DNA of 64,000 bases from Paenibacillus glycanilyticus (GTDB lineage Bacteria; Bacillota; Bacilli; Paenibacillales; Paenibacillaceae), in NCBI RefSeq assembly GCF_030161375.1, contig NZ_BSSQ01000019.1, positions 62,001-126,000 on the forward strand, in the 5' to 3' direction. Under the pieces are notes generated by a model. That model searched no databases. It had not been told where the DNA came from and worked only from the letters and a program-made list of their open reading frames with translations. The translations under genes and the position numbers were made by a program. Below, in pieces: positions 42,062 to 51,149 of the stretch. Position 1 is the first letter of the stretch. Each line of letters opens with the position of its first letter.

Positions 42062-43612
42062 TCATCGAAGAAGCGGCATCGTACGCCAGAACCTTTTCCA
42101 ATTAATGGTGTTGGTCATCATGAGGGTGATGAAATAAAAGAGCGTAGAGAGCACAATCGAAACAACTGTCGACCATCCCGTTGTCCAGCCTTCATATTCG
42201 AGGAACGCCATGGACCAGCGGCCAAACAGAGCCATAAGCACCATGCATAATCCAACCTTGATGTAAGGCTCAACCCGCCAATAAAAGCCGATGGAGCTGG
42301 AGATCGAGAAGAAGTTCAGCATCATTTGCAGCACCATTCCGATCCCGATCCCGAATGCTACGCCCATAATGCCGAATTGACTGCCAAACACATAGATGGA
42401 CACCGCTTTGAAGGACGTTGCAATAACAAAGTTCCAGAGCGCGGCATTGGTTCGTCCAAGACCAAGGAGGATGGCATGAAGCGGAGCATCAAAGTAATGG
42501 AAGAAAAACATCGGTGCCAATACCTGGAGCAACACCCCGGCGTCTGGAGCGCCATAAATAACGGAAGTTAATGGCGTAGCCCATTGAAACAAAATAACGG
42601 TTGCCGGTGCGCCGATCAAGAGCCCCACGATCATCGCCTGATTCATCCGTTCATGAATAAGGAGCGTATTCTTGCTGACGGCTGCTTCGCTGATGGCAGG
42701 AACAAGAGCGGTTGACAGAGAATTCGTAATAAAGCTTGGCATGAAGAGCAGCGGGAACGCATAGCCGGCAAGCAAGCCAAACTGTTTGGTCGCCATTGCC
42801 GTGCCAATCCCGGCCATCGCCAGACTTGTCGTAATCAGAAGCGGCTGAAAAGCGCTGTATACGGAATGAATGACGCCTTGACCTGCCGTCGGCAATCCTA
42901 AGTTCAGCAGCTCGGTCAGCGTGCTTCTCCCATGCTTAAGATGGGTTTTCCACGTTTCGCCTACGGCTTTCCGTTCACCATAAAGCTTGTAACTAACTGA
43001 GAGAAAGAGGAGACTGATCAACTCACTGATAACGGATGCGGCCATTGCACCTGCTGCTGCATAAGCGACCCCGTAAGGAAGAAGCAGATGAACAAGCGCC
43101 AATACGCATGCAATTTGCACCGTATGCTCCAGTACATCGGAAGCTGCGATTGCCTTCATCTGCTGCATTCCGCGGAAGTACCCTTTCAGCACCGCAGAAA
43201 TGGCTACAATTGGCGCAATTGGCGTAATCGCAAGCATGGCGTAATACGCCCGCTGATCGCTTAGCAGAATGGAGGCGATCCATTCCGAACCAAGCAGCGA
43301 GAACGTTGTAAGCGAAATACTTAGAATGGATGTGATGGCTAACGAAACATGAAGGATTCGCCTGATTTTTGCACGGTCGCCTTGCTCGTTGGCTTCCGCG
43401 ACCAATTTGGAAATCGCTATGGGAAGTCCAAGTTCGGTAATCGTTATGACGAGAGGAACGAGCGGATGAGCCATCATGAGAAGGCCAATGCCTTCTGCAC
43501 CAAGCGCGCGGGCGATGTACATTCCGCTGATAAAACCGAGGATCCGGTTGATGAATGCGGCGCCAGACAATACTAACGTACCTTTGACGAACGATGATTT
43601 AGGATTTGCCAT
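42062..43612 (-). CDS. spoVB: SpoVB-like lipid flippase (MATE/MOP family)
   Basis: Polytopic membrane protein of 516 residues with about 14 helices, of the MOP superfamily (polysaccharide transport/MurJ-like flippases). N-terminal FVKGTLVLSGAAFINRILGFISGMYIARALG is typical of SpoVB, which is needed for spore cortex synthesis. The start ATG at 43610-43612 follows GGGAGGAAAG; a longer frame to 43774 has no support. Other family members with the same length translocate other lipid-linked sugars, so the sporulation role is likely but inferred. Confidence 0.88.
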   Translation of the reverse strand: MANPKSSFVKGTLVLSGAAFINRILGFISGMYIARALGAEGIGLLMMAHPLVPLVITITELGLPIAISKLVAEANEQGDRAKIRRILHVSLAITSILSISLTTFSLLGSEWIASILLSDQRAYYAMLAITPIAPIVAISAVLKGYFRGMQQMKAIAASDVLEHTVQIACVLALVHLLLPYGVAYAAAGAMAASVISELISLLFLSVSYKLYGERKAVGETWKTHLKHGRSTLTELLNLGLPTAGQGVIHSVYSAFQPLLITTSLAMAGIGTAMATKQFGLLAGYAFPLLFMPSFITNSLSTALVPAISEAAVSKNTLLIHERMNQAMIVGLLIGAPATVILFQWATPLTSVIYGAPDAGVLLQVLAPMFFFHYFDAPLHAILLGLGRTNAALWNFVIATSFKAVSIYVFGSQFGIMGVAFGIGIGMVLQMMLNFFSISSSIGFYWRVEPYIKVGLCMVLMALFGRWSMAFLEYEGWTTGWSTVVSIVLSTLFYFITLMMTNTINWKRFWRTMPLLR

Positions 43613-43715
43613 ACTTTCCTCCCGTAAATCGCTTGAATACTTAAGTGTATTCACCGATTGGAAAAGCATGCGAACAAGCTGCACGGAGGAAAAGGTTTTG
43701 AGAGGAGTAGGAATA

Positions 43716-44198
43716 ATGAATGAGTTGGATATAGCGATCAAATTAAGAGAGTCCGGTTTATTGGAAGAATCCAAATCGATGCTGCTCGCATTAGTAGAAC
43801 AATATCCTTCAAATCCTCAGGTGTGGTATCACTGCGCCTGGGTGCATGATTCAATGGGCTTGGAGGGGGCCGCCGTGCCTTATTATCGGCAATCGCTGGA
43901 GCTTGGAATAAGCGGCGAAGAGCGGCAAGGCGCTTATCTTGGCCTCGGTAGCACCTACCGTACTTTGGGCAGATATGACGAGGCAAAAGCATGCTTCGAA
44001 AAGGCGATGAAGGAATATCCGGAAGCAAGGGAATTCCAAGTTTTTTATGCCATGGTCCTTTATAATTTGCAAGAACATAGCTCCGCCATGGAAATATTGC
44101 TGAAGCAATTGGCAGAGACAAGTGAAGACAAAGGCATAAGGGATTATCGTAAAGCACTATTGTTCTATTCGGATAAATTAGATCAAACATGGAATTAA
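43716..44198 (+). CDS. Tetratricopeptide repeat protein
   Basis: A 160-residue protein with about three or four TPR units (NPQVWYHCAWVHDSMGLEGAAVPYYRQSLELG; GAYLGLGSTYRTLGRYDEAKACFEKAMKEYP; a third less regular). No signal peptide; it is a cytoplasmic protein-interaction scaffold. ATG 43716 follows AGAGGAGTAGG. It is divergent from spoVB across about 100 bases that include a TGAATAC/GTATTCA dyad (43634-43653). Partner unknown. Confidence 0.82.
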   Translation: MNELDIAIKLRESGLLEESKSMLLALVEQYPSNPQVWYHCAWVHDSMGLEGAAVPYYRQSLELGISGEERQGAYLGLGSTYRTLGRYDEAKACFEKAMKEYPEAREFQVFYAMVLYNLQEHSSAMEILLKQLAETSEDKGIRDYRKALLFYSDKLDQTWN

Positions 44199-44233
44199 CG
44201 GATTGGCTATTTTTAAATTTACTGCAACTTGAC

Positions 44234-44264
44234 TTGACTTGGAGTTAACTCCAGATGCGATAAT
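44234..44264 (+). promoter_or_regulatory. MerR-type promoter of the aldo/keto reductase gene
   Basis: TTGACT at 44234-44239, a 19-base spacer, GATAAT at 44259-44264. The spacer holds the perfect palindrome TGGAGTTAACTCCA (44240-44253). The long spacer with a dyad is the classical MerR-family arrangement, in which the regulator realigns the boxes. No merR-type gene is in the window. Confidence 0.75.
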
Positions 44265-44297
44265 AACGGCGACTAAACAAGAAAGCAGGGGATAGCT

Positions 44298-45278
44298 GTG
44301 GAATATGTAAAGTTAGGAAATACCGGTCTTGATGTTTCTCGTCTATGTTTGGGCTGCATGAGCTTTGGTGAAGTTGGGCGCTGGAATCATCCATGGATTC
44401 TTGATGAAGAGAACAGCCGTCCGATTATTAAGAAAGCTCTTGATCTTGGCATTAATTTCTTCGATACCGCGAATATTTATTCAACCGGGGCAAGCGAGGA
44501 AATCGTTGGCCGCGCGTTAAAGGATTATGCCAATCGCGATGAAGTCGTTATTGCAAGTAAAGTGTTCTTCCGGATGCAACCGGGGCCAAACGGCGCAGGC
44601 TTGTCCCGGAAAGCCATCATGAAAGAAATTGATAATACGCTAACGAGATTAGGAACCGATTACGTCGATCTGTACCAGATTCACCGCTGGGATTACAACA
44701 CTCCGATTGAAGAAACGATGGAGGCCTTGCATGATGTCGTGAAAGCCGGCAAAGCGAGATACATAGGGGCTTCCGCCATGTACGCATGGCAATTCCAGAA
44801 GGCGCTTCATGTCGCGGAGCAAAATGGCTGGACACGATTCGTAGCGATGCAAAACCATCTGAATCTTATGTACAGAGAAGAAGAACGCGAGATGATGCCG
44901 CTGCTCCGAGCAGAGAAGATTGGCGCCATTCCGTACAGCCCTCTTGCATCGGGACGTTTGGTCCGCGATTGGAATACCGTCACTCACCGTTCACAAACCG
45001 ATGAAGCGCAGAAAATGAAATACGATGCGTCAGCCGAGCAGGACCGTCTCATTGCCGAACGGGTTGCGGCTGTAGCTGAGCGGCGCGGCGTTCCCCGCGT
45101 TCAAGTCGCGCTTGCATGGCTCTTGCAGAAGGAAGCGGTATCCTCGCCAATTATCGGAGTTACAAGCATGGCTCAACTGGAAGAGACCATTGGATCGATT
45201 GAGCTGACTTTGACGCCGGAAGAGATCAACTACTTGGAGGAGCTGTACGTTCCTCATCGCGTGGTTGGTGCCTTGTAA
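44298..45278 (+). CDS. Aldo/keto reductase
   Basis: NADPH-dependent oxidoreductase of the AKR superfamily, 326 residues, TIM barrel. The catalytic tetrad is D56, Y61 (DTANIYSTG), K88 (ASK) and H129 (QIHRWD). The cofactor-binding end (GVTSMAQLEE) is present. It resembles the Tas/YajO-like subgroup. GTG 44298 has AGGGGA upstream. Its promoter is of the MerR type with a 19-base spacer, which suggests induction by an electrophile, aldehyde or thiol stress. Confidence 0.92.
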   Translation: MEYVKLGNTGLDVSRLCLGCMSFGEVGRWNHPWILDEENSRPIIKKALDLGINFFDTANIYSTGASEEIVGRALKDYANRDEVVIASKVFFRMQPGPNGAGLSRKAIMKEIDNTLTRLGTDYVDLYQIHRWDYNTPIEETMEALHDVVKAGKARYIGASAMYAWQFQKALHVAEQNGWTRFVAMQNHLNLMYREEEREMMPLLRAEKIGAIPYSPLASGRLVRDWNTVTHRSQTDEAQKMKYDASAEQDRLIAERVAAVAERRGVPRVQVALAWLLQKEAVSSPIIGVTSMAQLEETIGSIELTLTPEEINYLEELYVPHRVVGAL

Positions 45279-45282
45279 CCAA

Positions 45283-45327
45283 TAAAGCTGGTTCCGATGA
45301 TCAGATGATCGTTGGAGCCAGCTTTTT
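45283..45327 (+). terminator. Terminator after the aldo/keto reductase gene
   Basis: AAAGCTGGTTCC pairs with GGAGCCAGCTTT; an inner GATGATCA/TGATC helix extends it; TTTTT follows. Confidence 0.82.
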
Positions 45328-45415
45328 CTCGTTTAATGCTTAACGGGGCTTGGTATCTATTGGTCGTTAAAGTAATAAAATTCAGTTAGGAACCAAAAAC
45401 AAGAGGTGATGCGTC

Positions 45416-46315
45416 ATGGCCTATCTGTATTATCCCTATATCGGCTGGAAGCAGCAGTGTACCAACGTCCCGTTAATATTCCCGCCGCAACATCAAGACC
45501 GTCAACCGGGTTTGGAATATCCGATGCATCCCCGTCCGTTATCGGATAATCCTTCGTATAGGGGAAGCGGCAAGCTAAAAGATAAGGTTGCGATTATTAG
45601 CGGCGGAGACAGCGGAATCGGCCGTGCCGTCGCTATTGCTTTTGCCAAGGAAGGCGCGGATCTGGTTATTCCTTACCTTGACGAACACCGCGATGCGGAA
45701 GAAACCAAACAGATGATAACCAAGCTTGGAAGACAATGCGTGATGATCCCGATTGACTTAAGAGTAGAGGACAACTGCAAGATCGTCGTTGAAACTACAA
45801 TCCAGACATTCGGCAAACTAAACATACTGGTGAACAATCACGGCGTTCAGTTTCATAAGGAAAGCATACTTGATATTTCGAGAGAACAACTGTTGAACAC
45901 GTTCCATACGAATATTATTTCCTTTTTTGATATGACCAAAGCCGCTTTGCCCCATCTATGCGCTGGGAGCACGATTATTAATACGACTTCGGATACGGCA
46001 TTCTCAGGCATGGCCAATATGATTGACTATACGGCGACTAAAGGCGCAATTGTTTCGTTTACGCGCTCCTTATCTTTACAGTTAGCGAAGAAGGGGATTC
46101 GAGTAAATGCCGTTGCGCCGGGACCTACCTGGACGCCGTTAATTCCGTCAGCCTTTACGGCGGAAGAGGTCAACACTTTTGGCCATGATGTTCCGTTAGG
46201 CCGCCCGGGACAGCCATTTGAGCTGGCGCCCGTATACGTTCTGCTTGCGTCCGACGATTCTTCCTACATATCTGGGCAAGTGTATTTCGTAAACGGCGGT
46301 TCGGTTGTTACGTAA
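45416..46315 (+). CDS. SDR-family oxidoreductase (YhxC/GspB-like)
   Basis: A 299-residue short-chain dehydrogenase of the general-stress type. After an N-terminal extension of about 45 residues rich in Pro/Gln, the Rossmann fold has ISGGDSGIGRA, NNHG and the active-site YTATKGA with Ser in TTSDT. The extension (PPQHQDRQPGLEYPMHP) is characteristic of this subgroup, whose members are usually stress-induced. ATG 45416 with AAGAGGTGA upstream. Substrate unknown. Confidence 0.9.
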   Translation: MAYLYYPYIGWKQQCTNVPLIFPPQHQDRQPGLEYPMHPRPLSDNPSYRGSGKLKDKVAIISGGDSGIGRAVAIAFAKEGADLVIPYLDEHRDAEETKQMITKLGRQCVMIPIDLRVEDNCKIVVETTIQTFGKLNILVNNHGVQFHKESILDISREQLLNTFHTNIISFFDMTKAALPHLCAGSTIINTTSDTAFSGMANMIDYTATKGAIVSFTRSLSLQLAKKGIRVNAVAPGPTWTPLIPSAFTAEEVNTFGHDVPLGRPGQPFELAPVYVLLASDDSSYISGQVYFVNGGSVVT

Positions 46316-46329
46316 GGCAGGTTTTCTAA

Positions 46330-46370
46330 GAAGACGATGGCCGACTTATCGGCTGTCGTCTTTTCTTTTG
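46330..46370 (+). terminator. Terminator after the YhxC-like SDR gene
   Basis: AAGACGATGGCCGA pairs with TCGGCTGTCGTCTT around CTTA, followed by a T-rich tail. Confidence 0.82.
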
Positions 46371-46411
46371 CGTAGATTTAAGTAATTAAGCATATTTATC
46401 AACTAACAATG

Positions 46412-46440
46412 TTGCATAAATGACGATAAAGGCATACAAT
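46412..46440 (+). promoter_or_regulatory. Promoter of the DeoR-HAD operon
   Basis: TTGCAT at 46412-46417, a 17-base spacer and TACAAT at 46435-46440. Reasonable sigma-A match, 50 bases before ATG 46490. Confidence 0.6.
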
Positions 46441-46489
46441 GACTTATATCATGTTGCGAGTTGCCTTAAGTGAAGGAGGAAGCCAGCCT

Positions 46490-47266
46490 ATGTTTCAAGA
46501 GGAACGCATCAGCTCCATCATGGAGCATTTACACGAACATAAACGAATTGATATCAAAGATATATGCCAGAAATTCGATGTATCGCGGGATACAGCCCGT
46601 CGGGATTTGCTTCGAATGGAGGAACTTGGCCTTATTCTCAGAACGCACGGGGGAGCGGTCCTTCCTAAGAAATCCAAAGAGATATTTGAATATAAGGATC
46701 GGCTTGTCAAAGACTCGGACGTGAAGCGGGATATCGGACGACTAGCTGCATCCCTCGTTAAGAACGGCGATTTTATTATGATGGATGCTTCAACGACCGT
46801 TCAGTTCGCGGCGGAACATGTTACGGCGGAGCAAGTTGTCGCGGTGACGAACTCCATCGATATTGCCGACGTGCTTTCCCGTAAAACGTCGATTCGCACC
46901 TACCTGCTTGGCGGCGAATTAAATGCGCAGCACCGTTTTCTATTCGGTCAGGCAACGATAGACAGCCTGGCTAATTACCAAGTGGATAAGTTATTTCTTG
47001 GCGCATGCGGGATTACGGAAACCGGATTGTCCTATCCGGACGTGGAAGACGGCGTTGTGAAACGGGAAATGATCAAGAGGGCGAATCAAGTTATTTTATT
47101 GGCGGACCATACGAAATTCGGCGACCAGCTGTTCTACCAAATCGCCGGCTTGGATGCCATAGATCTGCTCATTACCGACCAGCAGCCAGATCCGGCTTTT
47201 ATGGAGAAGCTTGCTGAGCATCATGTGGAACTACTAGTTGTATCGGAGGAGGATCTTAATGATTAA
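46490..47266 (+). CDS. DeoR-family transcriptional regulator
   Basis: A 258-residue sugar-metabolism repressor: N-terminal DeoR HTH (KRIDIKDICQKFDVSRDTARRDLLRMEELG, then RTHGGAV) and a C-terminal sugar-phosphate sensor (DASTTVQFAA, LGACGI, VKREMIKRANQVILLADHTKFG). ATG 46490 follows GGAGGA. It ends eight bases inside the HAD gene, so regulator and phosphatase are one operon. The effector is presumably a phosphorylated sugar. Confidence 0.92.
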   Translation: MFQEERISSIMEHLHEHKRIDIKDICQKFDVSRDTARRDLLRMEELGLILRTHGGAVLPKKSKEIFEYKDRLVKDSDVKRDIGRLAASLVKNGDFIMMDASTTVQFAAEHVTAEQVVAVTNSIDIADVLSRKTSIRTYLLGGELNAQHRFLFGQATIDSLANYQVDKLFLGACGITETGLSYPDVEDGVVKREMIKRANQVILLADHTKFGDQLFYQIAGLDAIDLLITDQQPDPAFMEKLAEHHVELLVVSEEDLND

Positions 47267-48068
47267 GTTGATTGTTAGCGACTTGGACGGCACTTTATTG
47301 GATCATAACAGACAAATAATTGAACGCGACCGGCAAGCCGTACGGAAGGCGTACGAGAGCGGCTTTACCATTTGCATCGCATCCGGCCGAATGAATTCCG
47401 AAATTCAGATGGTCATGGAACCTTTCGCGCAGCCATTTCATGCTGTTGGCCAAAACGGGGCAACCGTTCGCCTGAATAACGCACGATTGCTTGGAGCTAA
47501 GGAATTTACGCCGGAACTGTCGGCACAGCTGCTTCAGGCGGTGCCTAGGGATGCCTTTATCAATTTCATACATTGTACCAACGATGATTATTTCGCGCGT
47601 GTACGCAGCGAAGCTATTATGCCATACGAAGCTAGAGTGATGACATCAAGTTCTGTTCATGATGACTTGGAACAAGCGTTGGCAAGCGATGAGCTTCGTT
47701 GCTCCAAGATGGTTTATTTCGGTGAACTGGAGAGGTTGAACCAATTGGAAGAGCAACTGAACCGTACGTTCGGGGATCGGATCGAAACGTTCATCAGCGA
47801 TAAAGATTGTCTCGATGTCATGCCGCGTAATGTCTCCAAGGGCACAGGAATTTCGCTTTTGATCAAGGAACTAGGAATTAAACCGGAAGAAATCGCATGT
47901 ATCGGCGATTCTTTCAACGATCTGTCCATGTTCGCCTTGACGCCGCATAGCTATGCAATGGCACAAAGCCCGGAGGAAATCCGCAACCGTGCGAACACGG
48001 TCGTAAACTCCGTCGCGGAAGCTATTGACCATATCATGGCTTATAACACCGCTTCATTGGTGTCTTAG
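47259..48068 (+). CDS. Cof-type HAD phosphatase
   Basis: Haloacid-dehalogenase phosphatase of the Cof/YidA group, 269 residues. Motif I is SDLDGTLLD, motif II CIASGR, motif III K around residue 200 (NVSKG) and motif IV GDSFNDLSM. A cap domain lies at about 85-185. It probably dephosphorylates sugar phosphates or pyridoxal phosphate. ATG 47259 follows GGAGGA and overlaps the deoR stop. Its partner regulator suggests a sugar-phosphate substrate. Confidence 0.92.
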   Translation: MIKLIVSDLDGTLLDHNRQIIERDRQAVRKAYESGFTICIASGRMNSEIQMVMEPFAQPFHAVGQNGATVRLNNARLLGAKEFTPELSAQLLQAVPRDAFINFIHCTNDDYFARVRSEAIMPYEARVMTSSSVHDDLEQALASDELRCSKMVYFGELERLNQLEEQLNRTFGDRIETFISDKDCLDVMPRNVSKGTGISLLIKELGIKPEEIACIGDSFNDLSMFALTPHSYAMAQSPEEIRNRANTVVNSVAEAIDHIMAYNTASLVS

Positions 48069-48086
48069 CTCTTAAGTGTAAAGTGT

Positions 48087-48125
48087 AAGGCAGCCTTCAT
48101 GCATGATGCATGAAGGCTGCCTTTT
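48087..48125. terminator. Bidirectional terminator between the HAD and clpP genes
   Basis: AAGGCAGCCTTCATGCA pairs with TGCATGAAGGCTGCCTT around a short loop. The genes converge on it. Confidence 0.9.
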
Positions 48126-48133
48126 AGCATTGG

Positions 48134-48718
48134 TTAAACCGAATGCACGACCTGGTCGATAATGCCGTACTCGAGCGCTTCCTGCGCGGACAGGAAATAA
48201 TCGCGGTCCATATCCTTTTCGATTTTCTCGAGCGGCTGTCCTGTACGGTCGGCTGCTAACTGATTCAACCGGGCTCTTGTGTCTAGAATGCGTTTGGCGC
48301 TGATCGCGATATCGCTTGCTTGCCCTTGGGCGCCGCCATGCGGCTGATGGATCATAACCTCGCTGCTTGGCAGCGCGAATCTTTTTCCTTTTGCTCCGGA
48401 GAGCAGTAGAATCGCCGCGAACGATGCGGCCATACCGACGCAAATCGTATGGACTTCGGGCTTGATGTACTGCATCGTATCATAGATGGCAAACCCTGCC
48501 GTAGTAGACCCGCCAGGCGAATTAATATAGAGGCTGATCTCTTTGTCGGGATCTTCCGCGGCAAGGAACAGCAACTGCGCAACGATGCTGTTTGCGACTT
48601 GGTCGTCGATCGCTGAACCGAGGAAAATAATCCGGTCCTTCAATAGCCTGGAATAAATATCATAGGAACGTTCTCCGCGGTTTGATTGTTCAACTACATA
48701 AGGAATAAAGTTGCTCAT
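48134..48718 (-). CDS. clpP: ATP-dependent Clp protease proteolytic subunit
   Basis: Serine protease subunit of the Clp complex, 194 residues. The triad is S99 (GMAAS), H124 (HQPHGG) and a later Asp in the RDYFLSAQEALEYG region; IYINSPGGS-type segment SLYINSPGGSTTAG is the substrate ledge. The start ATG at 48716-48718 is preferred to TTG 48722-48724. No CtsR box (GGTCAAA direct repeats) is seen upstream, and no clpX is adjacent, so this is possibly a second clpP copy. Confidence 0.94.
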   Translation of the reverse strand: MSNFIPYVVEQSNRGERSYDIYSRLLKDRIIFLGSAIDDQVANSIVAQLLFLAAEDPDKEISLYINSPGGSTTAGFAIYDTMQYIKPEVHTICVGMAASFAAILLLSGAKGKRFALPSSEVMIHQPHGGAQGQASDIAISAKRILDTRARLNQLAADRTGQPLEKIEKDMDRDYFLSAQEALEYGIIDQVVHSV

Positions 48719-48779
48719 TTCCAATCCCTCTTTCCTTCGTTTGATGTCTTACATGTCAAGCAACGAATAGGGAAGGCGG

Positions 48780-48823
48780 AAAGATACGCCGCAAAAAATA
48801 ATTCCGCATTGCGTATCTTTTTT
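48780..48823. terminator. Terminator-like hairpin between clpP and the sigma factor gene
   Basis: AAAGATACGC at 48780-48789 pairs with GCGTATCTTT at 48811-48820, 21-base loop, T run to 48823. It lies between two divergent gene starts, where no terminator is needed, so it may be a leader or operator structure. Confidence 0.5.
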
Positions 48824-48885
48824 ATGGCTTCGCTCGTTTACTGAATTAAGGATGCGTATAATAGCAAGTAACGGAGGTGTCCGAA

Positions 48886-49605
48886 ATGGCTGATCCAACG
48901 ATGAACAAGGATAATAAAGAATGGGAACGGCTGCAAGGCGTTTTGAGCCGCTACTGTATAGGTTTGACGAAAACTAGGGCGGAAGCCGAGGATCTCGCAC
49001 AAGAGACTTGGCTTAAAGCCATTGAATCCCTGTCGCTGCCGAATCATGCGAATCCCGATGCTTACATGCTTCGAATCGCACGCAATACTTGGATCGACCG
49101 GGTAAGACGGCAATCGACGCAAGTGCGCATTATGGAATCCGTACGGAGCTCTGCCAAGAAGCATGAATTACCGGATGAGAGCAAGCTCGGATCGGAAATG
49201 GCCATGCAGGCGATCATGGAGTATCTGTCGCCGTTGCAACAAGCGGTGTTTCTGCTGCGGGACGTATTTGGCTATTCCGCGCAGGAAACGGCATTGCGCT
49301 TAGGGATTTCGATAGGCGCTGCCAAAGCTGCCTTGCATCGTGCCCGAGCGGCATTGCCTTCCGTGCGGCACGCTATTCACCAGGGAACTCTCCCTTATCC
49401 GGATGATGAAGGTTTGCGTCATGTGCTGCGGGCACTAGCCATTGCTTATGAAGGCGGCGACGTTGATGCGATGTTGACGCTTGTGCAACAAGGAGAGCTT
49501 GAACCTGCTTCGGCGATCGCGGTGCTGCAGAGCAGAAGACAACAATCCTCCGGCGTATCCAGTCATCGAAGAAACCCGGCATTGCCAATGGCACTTGCCG
49601 CATAG
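48886..49605 (+). CDS. ECF-type sigma factor (sigma-70 family)
   Basis: RNA polymerase sigma factor of 239 residues. Region 2 (LSRYCIGLTKTRAEAEDLAQETWLKA, then YMLRIARNTWIDRVRR) and region 4 (LSPLQQAVFLLRDVFGYSAQETALRLGISIGAAKAALHRARAAL) are complete. A C-terminal extension of about 60 residues (EGGDVDAMLTLVQQGELEPASAI) follows, as in SigJ/ECF41-like factors that self-regulate. No anti-sigma gene is adjacent. ATG 48886 has GGAGGTG upstream. Confidence 0.88.
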   Translation: MADPTMNKDNKEWERLQGVLSRYCIGLTKTRAEAEDLAQETWLKAIESLSLPNHANPDAYMLRIARNTWIDRVRRQSTQVRIMESVRSSAKKHELPDESKLGSEMAMQAIMEYLSPLQQAVFLLRDVFGYSAQETALRLGISIGAAKAALHRARAALPSVRHAIHQGTLPYPDDEGLRHVLRALAIAYEGGDVDAMLTLVQQGELEPASAIAVLQSRRQQSSGVSSHRRNPALPMALAA

Positions 49606-49612
49606 AACAAAC

Positions 49613-49658
49613 AAAAAGCTGTTCCCCCAAGCATTTGCTTATAGGGAACAGCTTTTTT
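49613..49658. terminator. Bidirectional terminator between the sigma factor and MFS genes
   Basis: AAAAAGCTGTTCCC pairs with GGGAACAGCTTTTTT around an 18-base loop with extra pairing. Genes converge on it. Confidence 0.88.
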
Positions 49659-49667
49659 AATTTGGAA

Positions 49668-51032
49668 TCAATTCACTTGCCGCTGAGTAGACTCTTTGAA
49701 CCGCCAATTCATGAGCACCAAACCTATCGCTATGATCGTAAGCATCACGCCAAGTATCCGGAAACCTTCAAAGCTGAAGGCATTTCCCATGATGATGCCG
49801 ATTAATAGCGAGGACAGTATAGTTCCCATGTAACGCGACGTATTGAACAGGCCAGCTGCAACCCCGGCCATTTCTTTAGGCGAGCTTTGGAACAAAGCCG
49901 CCTGCATGCCCACACTATTTAATCCGTTGCTGATCCCAAATGCCGCTAAGGCGAGACAGACGCTAACGACAGGGGACGACTCGTTCAACGTTACGAGCCA
50001 TATGGAACCTATAGCCATTAGACAGGCAGCGGTTATGAGCGCCGGACGAGGTCCTGACCGTTCAATCCAGCGCCCGGCAATCGGCGAGACGGCAACCGAA
50101 CACAGTCCAAGGCTAAGCATCAATATTCCCGTATGATAGTCGCTAATCTGCCGCACGAGCTGCAGGTACGACGGAATGCCAAAAAAGAGGGAATAGAACA
50201 ACAAATTAACGACAATGAATTGAATATTGACCCAAGTGAGAGCGGGATATTGTGCAAAGACCCGAAGCGGAATAAAAGGCGTCGTTGTTCTTAATTCATG
50301 TCTGACGAACAAGATCAGCATCAATAGTCCGGCTAATCCGATCATGGCATCCATTCCTAAATGGCCATGCGACGAATTAATCGATAGCAACCCATACAAG
50401 AGGCCCACTAGTCCCATGGCAAACAACAAGATGCCGGGGATGTCGATATTTTTGACCAAACCTTGCGTACTGGACGCTTCATCCTTCGGGATAACCTTCC
50501 ACGCCAAGATGGAGCTAGCAATCACAAAGGGGATGTTGACGAGGAAAATCGCATGCCAATCCCACCAATGAATGAGGAGCCCGCCTACAAAGGGACCAAT
50601 CGCTGCAGCGCCTGAGAGGAAGATCGACAAAATGGATAAAGCGGTCGCCTGCTTCTCCGTCATATGAATGCGTACGATAGCCATGCCTACCGCTACGATC
50701 ATGCTTGTTCCGATCGATTGCACGACTCGGAATACGACCAGCCATCCAAAGCTCGGGGATAACGGAGCGAATAGGGAAGCCAAGAAGGAAACGAGCAGCC
50801 CGGCGAGGAAAATTTTCCTCCTTCCGAACAGATCGCTGGCTCTGCCAAGAACAGGTTGCGCAATGGCGCTTGCGATATAGAAGGAGAAGATAATCCAAGA
50901 TACAACCGTATAGTTCAATCTGAAATCTTCTTGTAATCTTGGTATGGCAACCGAAACCATCGAGGAATTTAACGGGTTTAACATAATCCCGAGTCCAACG
51001 GACATCATTAACCACCAACTGCGGGCATTCAT
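49668..51032 (-). CDS. MFS transporter, drug:H+ antiporter type
   Basis: A 454-residue major facilitator with 12-14 helices, DHA2-like by motif C (the SGAAAIGPFVGGLL segment) and N-terminal motif NSSMVSVAIPRLQEDF; the GRASDLFGRRK loop is motif A. Its role is efflux of drugs or other toxic compounds. ATG at 51030-51032 has GGAGGGAA upstream. It is divergent from the LysR gene across about 115 bases, so it is likely that regulator's target. Confidence 0.9.
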   Translation of the reverse strand: MNARSWWLMMSVGLGIMLNPLNSSMVSVAIPRLQEDFRLNYTVVSWIIFSFYIASAIAQPVLGRASDLFGRRKIFLAGLLVSFLASLFAPLSPSFGWLVVFRVVQSIGTSMIVAVGMAIVRIHMTEKQATALSILSIFLSGAAAIGPFVGGLLIHWWDWHAIFLVNIPFVIASSILAWKVIPKDEASSTQGLVKNIDIPGILLFAMGLVGLLYGLLSINSSHGHLGMDAMIGLAGLLMLILFVRHELRTTTPFIPLRVFAQYPALTWVNIQFIVVNLLFYSLFFGIPSYLQLVRQISDYHTGILMLSLGLCSVAVSPIAGRWIERSGPRPALITAACLMAIGSIWLVTLNESSPVVSVCLALAAFGISNGLNSVGMQAALFQSSPKEMAGVAAGLFNTSRYMGTILSSLLIGIIMGNAFSFEGFRILGVMLTIIAIGLVLMNWRFKESTQRQVN

Positions 51033-51149
51033 TGTAAAGTTCCCTCCAACATGTTTTAATGTTATCTTAATCCATATGAATCATTTACTCTAACGCATTT
51101 CATGTTATGATTCCATAGATCCGAAGGAATGATTGGAGGATGAACAGCC

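Noticed and set aside
48719..48885. CtsR heat-shock operator before clpP
   Set aside because: The GGTCAAA direct repeats expected of CtsR are not present; TTGACA on the minus strand at 48754-48759 lacks a -10 box at the right distance.
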